A stretch of 64,000 nt of DNA, from assembly GCA_949152475.1 (NCBI GenBank), contig OX424561.1, positions 1,240,001 through 1,304,000 on the forward strand. The letters are read 5' to 3'. Shown piece after piece: positions 57,280 through 64,000 of this stretch. The DNA comes from Terebella lapidaria. Lineage: Eukaryota; Annelida; Polychaeta; Terebellida; Terebellidae. Position numbers and translations under genes: made by a program. The notes under the pieces were generated by a model. That model was not told the DNA's origin. It searched no databases and saw only the letters and a list, made by a program, of their open reading frames with translations. Positions within the stretch are counted from its first letter, which is position 1; each line of letters begins with the position of its first letter.

Positions 57280-60200
57280 TCATGTTATCAATCGCTGTCG
57301 TGAATTATCATCATGAGCAGGTATGTTGTCTGGAAGGTAGTCATGTGACTGATTGCTATGTGACTGGTTGCTAGACAACAGATCATCCTCGCCCTCGGGT
57401 AACTCCGCCCAAGGCTCTACCCTCGCGGATGCAAAGATCAGAAACACCAGGATACCGACGCCGTATGTCGCCGACATTAGGTAGAATACAATCTGCCACG
57501 CCCGCCGGTCGTCCTGGTAACACAAACAGACAGCACTCAGGCCAGGGACAAACAAGTCACAACGGTAAACAACTGTCAGCATAGTTCTGGGCCACTGTTG
57601 CCATAGAGACAGAACATACCTGGTTTCCAGTGATGCCGTCCACTATGACCGGAGATAGAAAACCGCCAAAGTTTGCTACGGTGTTTGTCAGTCCCATCAA
57701 CATTCCTGGACAAGAGTGGGATGCATGTACATGTAAGATTTTCTAGGGGAATAAATGTGATGATTGATTCAGCTCCAATGAAAGAGTATTTGGAGGAATT
57801 GTTGGAACGAACCAGCATGTTGTGGAGCCATGTCCATGTTGATGACACCGATCCCGCCGGCTACGAAAGCATTGAGACCGTATCCCACAGCCAGGGCACT
57901 GATGACAATAACATGATCACAGTCGGAGAAGCCGATCACAAGCAAGGACAAGGCCATACTTCCCTCCCCTGCAAGACGGACACAAGTCAACGATCAAGTA
58001 TCACACAAACTGCTGACTTTAAATTAACATCAGCCACTATCATGCTACTATGCCTAGTTAGTAAGAAACTACTAGTATGCCACAATTGTATGATGTCGGT
58101 TATGACCCTGAGACCCACCAATTGCTGTGAACACTTTTCTGACAGTGGTTTTTGACTGGGGCCAGCGTTTGACGGCTGCGTCTGCTGTGGGTCCAGCCAC
58201 GTAACAGGTCAACCAACACAGCAACTGCGGCAGTGCTGACACTATCCCGTTCTGGTCAGCGAGAGTGATGTTGAGCAGGTAACACAAGTAACCAGAGGAT
58301 ATCCAATTGCAAGAACTATTCTACCTCCTGATAACTGCTCATTCCCTTCTGGATTTTGTAGTCATACCTGTGACAGATCGAAGCCGAGGACTTGTCTGAG
58401 GTAGATCGGTAGAGTGTTGAACACGACGTAGAAAGAGAGTCCATCACACAGCATGTACACCATCATCGCCCAGACCGCGGGCGACTTGAACATGGAGAGA
58501 ATCCGCGGGGGCCGGTACTGTAACAGTGACACAGGAACATGTAACTATGGCAACAAGTGTCACTGTTTCATGGAAACCATGACCATGTGAGTGATTATAC
58601 CTTCCTCTGGTCCAGGCAGTTTGTCCCCTTTTCAATGTAGTCGAGCTCAGCAGGAGACACGAATCTTGACTGACTTGGGACATCAGACGAGAAAATCGTC
58701 CACACAACCCACCAAAGACAGGAGGCGCCACCTAGATACAAAACGCAGATTATAGCAGGAGGGGGGAGGGGGGGGGGGGGGTGACGTATGGAAATAGATG
58801 CACAAACATAACATCTAGTCACAACAAGCTTCTCAGCATCTACAAATAATGGACAAGTTATAATGATTTAAACAATTCAAGAAGCATATTTTGTTGACAT
58901 TGATTCAACTTGCATATTTTTACAGCAATTTTTTTGCTGGATGAGGATTGAACCCACCAAACACATAAAAAGGCAGAGGCCAACCGCCGAGGTAGGTCCG
59001 CGTGCAGAGGTAGCCAGTCACAACATCCGCAACAACAACACCAGCAGATACACCTGGTCATCAACTAATATAATATACTCTGGAAATATTCATGTTCTCC
59101 AATCTTTGCTCTTTAAACGACGAGAAATCAATATGACACATGTAATAACAAATGTCAAGATTGATTTGTTACCAAGGTTCCATATACAGATCTCTATGTT
59201 TATGTGAACAAACCGGAGAGTGAGAGAACAGTGAGCTTGCTGCGTTCCAACTCAGGAGCCCACTTGCTCCAAATTGACTGGTTGGACGGATACAGAGGAC
59301 CCTGGATATTTGAATATTCATGCATTTCAAAAGTAACACACAGGAAAGATCATTTCCTTTCAATTTGGATTTCTAATGATCATCCATTCTGCGTCTATTT
59401 ATGTTAATCACTGCACACCAATATACATGTAGTCCTGGTTTATTAACAATAAAAAGAATAGTTACGATGGTACCAGCCAGTACAAGTAGTAACACAGACC
59501 TGGATCATTCCACACAGGATTTGACTAGCGAGCAGAGCTCTGTAATCCCACCGAGCCAGCGTCGGCATCAGCAGATTCAGAACCCCGGGGAGTGCCACCG
59601 CTACCCCAAACACTCGCGCTCCTCCGAACCGGTCGGCCAGGTAACCCCCTGGGATCTGCGTCACCACGTAACCATAGAAAAACCCACCGAGTAAAACCGC
59701 CTGGACGTTTGGGTGCCATTGGAACTCTCCTTCCTGGAGGTGAGAAAAAGATACAATGATACTGTTCTGTCAGTATCAGCATGAAACATAAGCGAAAACA
59801 TAGGCTACATATAAAAGTTTTTTTCAGGTATATGTAGGCCTACCGAACCAAAACAGGACAGTAGTGCGTTGATCGCAACAAAACATTTTGGAACGTTCGC
59901 TAGATTATGGGATATCTATGACTAGAATCAGTGGGGATGAAAGCACCACATGATCACATGGTCTTGAACGCGCTATATGATCACATGGTCTTGAACGAGC
60001 CACATGATCACATGGTCTTGAACGCACTACATGATCACATGGTTTGAACGAGCCACATGATCATATGGTCTTGAACGAGCCACATGATCACATGGTTTGA
60101 ACGAGCCACATGATCACATGGTCTTGAACGAGCCACATGATCATATGGTCTTGAACGAGCCACATGATCACATGGTCTTGAACGCACTACATGATCACAT

Positions 60201-61109
60201 GGTTTGAACGAGCCACATGATCATATGGTCTTGAACGAGCCACATGATCACATGGTCTTGAACGCGCTATATGATTACATGGTCTTGAACGAGCCACATG
60301 ATCATATGGTCTTGAACGAGCCACATGATCACATGGTCTTGAACGCGCTATATGATCACATGGTCTTGAACGCACTACATGATCACATGGTCTTGAACGC
60401 ACTACATGATCACATGGTTTGAACGAGCCACATGATCATATGGTCTTGAACGAGCCACATGATCACATGGTTTGAACGAGCCACATGATCACATGGTCTT
60501 GAACGAGCCACATGATCATATGGTCTTGAACGAGCCACATGATCACATGGTCTTGAACGCACTACATGATCACATGGTTTGAACGAGCCACATGATCATA
60601 TGGTCTTGAACGAGCCACATGATCACATGGTCTTGAACGCGCTATATGATTACATGGTCTTGAACGAGCCACATGATCACATGGTCTTGAACGCACTACA
60701 TGATCACATGGTTTGAACGAGCCACATGATCATATGGTCTTGAACGAGCCACATGATCACATGGTCTTGAACATGCTACATGATCTTTATACCGGTAGTC
60801 TCATACACCTGTTAAGAATGGGAATTATAGCTAACTTATAAACACTGAATTTGGCACATGTTTTGTTCTCTGATACATATACAAGATCAAATACATGTAC
60901 CTGTTGAAAAGATGGTGTGTAGTTAAGGCTGACACCGGGACAGCCCTTGCCAGAACCGTTGACTGCTACAGCCTCTTGTGTGAAGTTCACCATGGCAACA
61001 AGAGCTATGTTGAAGAAGGATCTTGTGGCGTGTGCCATGAAAAACCCGAACAAGGCCAGGACCGAGATCACATATCGGTACCGCACACATGGTTGTACTG
61101 CTGTTGTGT
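57280..61109 (-). CDS. SLC17-family anion transporter (sialin/NPT-like), 10 exons seen
   Basis: Major facilitator superfamily carrier; the SLC17 family moves organic anions, including sialic acid, glutamate, ATP and urate, across vesicle or plasma membranes. Exons in order: 61109-60901, 59733-59500, 59301-59214, 59053-58958, 58731-58601, 58517-58368, 58251-58119, 57968-57813, 57705-57620, 57513-57280; about 504 residues. Landmarks: VRYRYVISVLALFGFF (first helix), the MFS signature TQIPGGYLADRFGG, SIWSKWAPELERSKL, GGWPLPFYVFG, DVPSQSRFVSPAELDYI, VAGPTADAAVKRW, GVINMDMAPQHAG and WQIVFYLMSA. A hydrophilic C-terminal tail is rich in Ser, Asn and Asp. The first exon seen starts in an acceptor, so a short N-terminal exon is missing. 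Where sialin and VGLUTs have a conserved His in the fourth-helix motif this protein has Gln (codon 59278-59280). Subtype is therefore left open. Confidence 0.88.
59940..60785. repeat. 27-bp minisatellite in an SLC17 intron
   Basis: About 31 units of ACATGATCACATGGTCTTGA plus ACGAGCC, with variants GCACTAC, GCGCTAT, CATATGG and a unit lacking CT. A run of about ten units with the same variant order appears twice (from about 60025 and from about 60390). Each unit carries two CACATG E-box-like words. Long open frames on both strands here are repeat artefacts. Confidence 0.95.
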
Positions 61110-61197
61110 CTGAAAATAACCGTGCTGTTAGAACTGTGCTCTAGCTGTTGTTACCATTACAGTACTGGGGGGGGGGAGGGGGGGGGGGTCCAGAAAT

Positions 61198-62702
61198 ATT
61201 AGCCCATAGGCTCAGAAATGTTGCTGAGAAATGTACAGTGTTAACCTCTCAAAGTCTGAAATAGTAATTTTTCGACAACATGTGCCCAAGGGGAACATTG
61301 TTTTCTAAATGTTCACAATTGGTTCCTAAGCTGTAAAACAATAATGAGCAAGATATTAGCCATTTCGTGCTCTGACCTCCAAAATAAGGTCAAAGGTCAA
61401 CTACAAGATAACAAGAATATTTGCCATATATAATTTCCTATATATCCACAATTGAGTCCCAAGCTGTAAAGTTGATAATAAGCGAGATATTAGCCACTTT
61501 GTCCTCTGACCTTGGAAATGAGGTCAAATTCAAGGTCACAAGAACTTTCAGCATTTATCATTCCCTACTTGTCCACAATTGATTCTTATCGGTAAGCTGT
61601 AAAGTAGATAATATAAGTAGAGGTATTGGCCCTTTTGTGCTCTGACCTTAAAAGTGAGGTCAAGTTCAAATTCAAGGTCATCAGAATATTCAGCGTATAT
61701 CATTTCCTATATGTCCACAATTGATTCCCAAGCTATAAAGTCAATAAGAAGCGAGATATTAACCATTTTGTCCTGTGACCTTGAAAATTAGGTCAAAGGT
61801 CAAATTTAAGGTCACGAGAATATTCAGCATATATAATTCCCTATATGTCTACAATTGATTCCTAATCTCTAATCTCAATGTTAAGTGAGATATTAGCAAT
61901 AATGTGTCCCATTATAAAGCATAAGAGAATTCAACATGGGCAAGTCACGTTTGGGCCAAAATGGCCCACTTCGAGCGATTCAAGGGCAAAGAAAATCATA
62001 CATGTCACGAAGGTACGAACAAAAATCAGAAAATCGTCTGAACAGATTAAATAAAATGGCTGCCAAAGTCCAAATTTTTTTGACAAAAAAGGCCATTTTG
62101 ACCTTTCAAGGTCATCGAAGGTAAAATTCAAGGTCACCACACAAATCGCCATTTATGACTTCCCATTTGAAAATGCCAATATCTAGGCTCTATCGCTCTT
62201 CAGGCATTTTATGAGTACAGTTCTAGAAGCTTCCATCATAAATAGAAAAAGTGGCCAAGAATTTTTTCAAAACATTTTTTTTGGCCTGGAAATGGCCCAA
62301 AATGGATAGTAACGCGATTTGGGCCGAAATTTTTTTTTTCGTCAACCCATCAAAAATTCAAAAATCCGCCATGAGCAGAACGGCGATCTAAGGGCAACCA
62401 AACTTATACACATCACAGAGGTACATTAGGGGAATCTTTTGAAACAAAAATCTCAAAACTGTCAGAGCAGTTTTTGAGAAATGGCCGTCAAAGTCAGAAA
62501 TCAGTCCTTTTTCATCGAAAACGGCTGCCATTTAAAAAAAATGCAAAAATGCAAAAGCCGAAAAATACTTCTTTCTCGAAATATTTTTAGGTATTTTTGT
62601 GCAAAATTTCAGAAAAATTTGCCCTTTAACTTTAAAGATAAAATTGCCAGAGGGACGGCCAGACGCCGTACGCAACGCCATGCCAATAGGTTATCGGACC
62701 TA
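61198..62702 (-). mobile_element. Helentron/HINE-like element (copy 6)
   Basis: Starts (plus side) at TTAGCCCATAGGCTCA and ends at AATAGGTTATCGGACCTA. About four diverged 134-bp units occupy 61300-61880, then the CATTTTGGCC-rich body. The terminal hairpin at the right side has lost its outer half. It lies upstream of the first SLC17 exon seen, next to two G-runs at 61167-61188. Confidence 0.6.
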
Positions 62703-62714
62703 AAAACTGTGCTG

Positions 62715-64000
62715 CATGATTTTTATCATTGCATGGTTTCCTGCATTATGTTTTATGAACATATCATTGCATGGTTTCCTACATTATGTTTTACGAACAT
62801 ATCATTGCATGGTTTCCTGCATTATGTTTCATAAACATATCATTGCATAGTTTCTGGCATTATGTTTTATGAACATATCATTGTATAGTTTCCTGCAATA
62901 TTTTCCACAAACATTCCATTGCATGGTTTCCTGCATTATGTTTTACGAACATATCATTGCATGGTTTCCTGCATTATGTTTTACAAACATATAATTGCAT
63001 GATTTCCTATATTATGTTTTATGAACATATCATTGCATGGTTTCCTGCAATATGTTTTATGAACATATCATTGCATGGTTTCCTGCAATATGTTTTATGA
63101 ACATATCATTACATATCATGGTTTCCTACATTATATTTTACGAACATATCATTGCATGGTTTCCTGCATTATGTTTTACATTTACTAACATATCATTCCA
63201 TGGTTTCCTGCAATATGTTTTATGAACATATCATTGCATGGTTTCCTACATTATGTTTTATGAACATATCATTGCATGGTTTCCTGCATTATGCTATACG
63301 AACATATTGCATGGTTTCCTGCATTATGTTTCACATTTACTAACATATCATTCCATGGTTTCCTGCAATATGTTTTATGAACATATCATTGCATGGTTTT
63401 CTGCATTATGTTTTATGAACATATCATTGCATGGTTTCCTGCATTATGCTATACGAACATATTGCATGGTTTCCTGCATTATGTTTCACATTTACTAACA
63501 TATCATTCCATGGTTTCCTGCAATATGTTTTATGAACATATCATTGCATGGTTTCCTGCATTATGCTATACGAACATATTGCATGGTTTCCTGCATTATG
63601 TTTCACATTTACTAACATATCATTCCATGGTTTCCTGCAATATGTTTTATGAACATATCATTGCATGGTTTCCTGCATTATGCTATACGAACATATTGCA
63701 TGGTTTCCTGCATTATGTTTCACATTTACTAACATATCATTCCATGGTTTCCTGCAATATGTTTTATGAACATATAATTGCATGGTTTCCTGCATTATGT
63801 TTCACATTTACTAACATATCATTCCATGGTTTCCTGCAATATGTTTTATGAACATATCATTGCATGGTTTCCTGCATTATGCTATACGAACATATTGCAT
63901 GGTTTCCTGCATTATGTTTCACATTTACTAACATATCATTCCATGGTTTCCTGCAATATGTTTTATGAACATATCATTGCATGGTTTCCTGCATTATGCT
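62715..64000. repeat. AT-rich minisatellite, continues past the window
   Basis: Units of 35-44 bp, core GCATGGTTTCCTGCATTATG followed by TTTTATGAACATATCATT. From about 63270 three unit types alternate in a 117-bp higher-order repeat (35 + 44 + 38 bases). Its open frames (HGFLHY and MVSC-type peptides) are by-products. The array is not finished at 64000. Confidence 0.95.

Noticed and set aside
60187-60422. Open frames on both strands encoding NEPHDHMVL and RSRPCDH repeats
   Set aside because: Minisatellite unit of 27 bases (multiple of three), so all frames stay open without selection.
62481-63851. Repetitive proteins with HGFLHY/MVSC motifs
   Set aside because: The frames are by-products of the AT-rich minisatellite. 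They have no domain and no gene structure.

Overview
The window is animal nuclear DNA. Its genes are split by GT-AG introns and encode animal proteins, and the spaces between and inside them are crowded with transposon remains and minisatellites. Testis-type soluble adenylyl cyclase, a GALNT7-type transferase, a DIRS retroelement, Penelope and CR1/L2-like LINEs and many short inverted-repeat elements fit a marine invertebrate such as amphioxus, a hemichordate or a mollusc. The sequence alone does not settle which.

Layout: 1-11.7 kb is a repeat graveyard without a convincing host gene. It holds LINE pieces, a Penelope-like reverse transcriptase, a TTAA-flanked element, hAT-like, mariner-like and unclassified short inverted-repeat elements, and a perfect hairpin. 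11.74-18.65 kb (+) is a complete 13-exon GALNT7-like gene with a 1-kb higher-order minisatellite in its eleventh intron. 19.2-22.2 kb is intergenic and carries a Helentron-like element, a Transib-like element with RSS-heptamer-like ends, and a foldback. 22.45-44.47 kb (-) is ADCY10 (soluble adenylyl cyclase) in at least 33 exons, with two Helentron-like copies and one apparently whole, young DIRS element in its introns. 44.5-52.5 kb is again repeat-rich. 52.9-54.57 kb (+) is an OTUB1-like deubiquitinase. 57.28-61.1 kb (-) is an SLC17 (sialin/NPT-like) transporter with a 27-bp minisatellite in an intron. The last 1.3 kb is a minisatellite that runs off the window.

The four host genes have no obvious shared pathway. 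GALNT7 starts mucin-type O-glycosylation in the Golgi. ADCY10 is a bicarbonate/calcium-type cAMP source. OTUB1 removes K48-linked ubiquitin. The SLC17 protein is a membrane anion carrier. GALNT7 and ADCY10 converge, as do OTUB1 and the SLC17 gene. First coding exons of ADCY10, OTUB1 and the SLC17 gene were not found.

The points most worth following are: a repeated Helentron-like family that carries arrays of perfect nuclear-receptor sites; a Transib-like element with 75-bp ends and a 5-bp target duplication; a DIRS element whose gag-like and recombinase regions share one open frame; an Arg-to-Asn change at the bicarbonate-site arginine of ADCY10; and a duplicated splice donor in the same gene.
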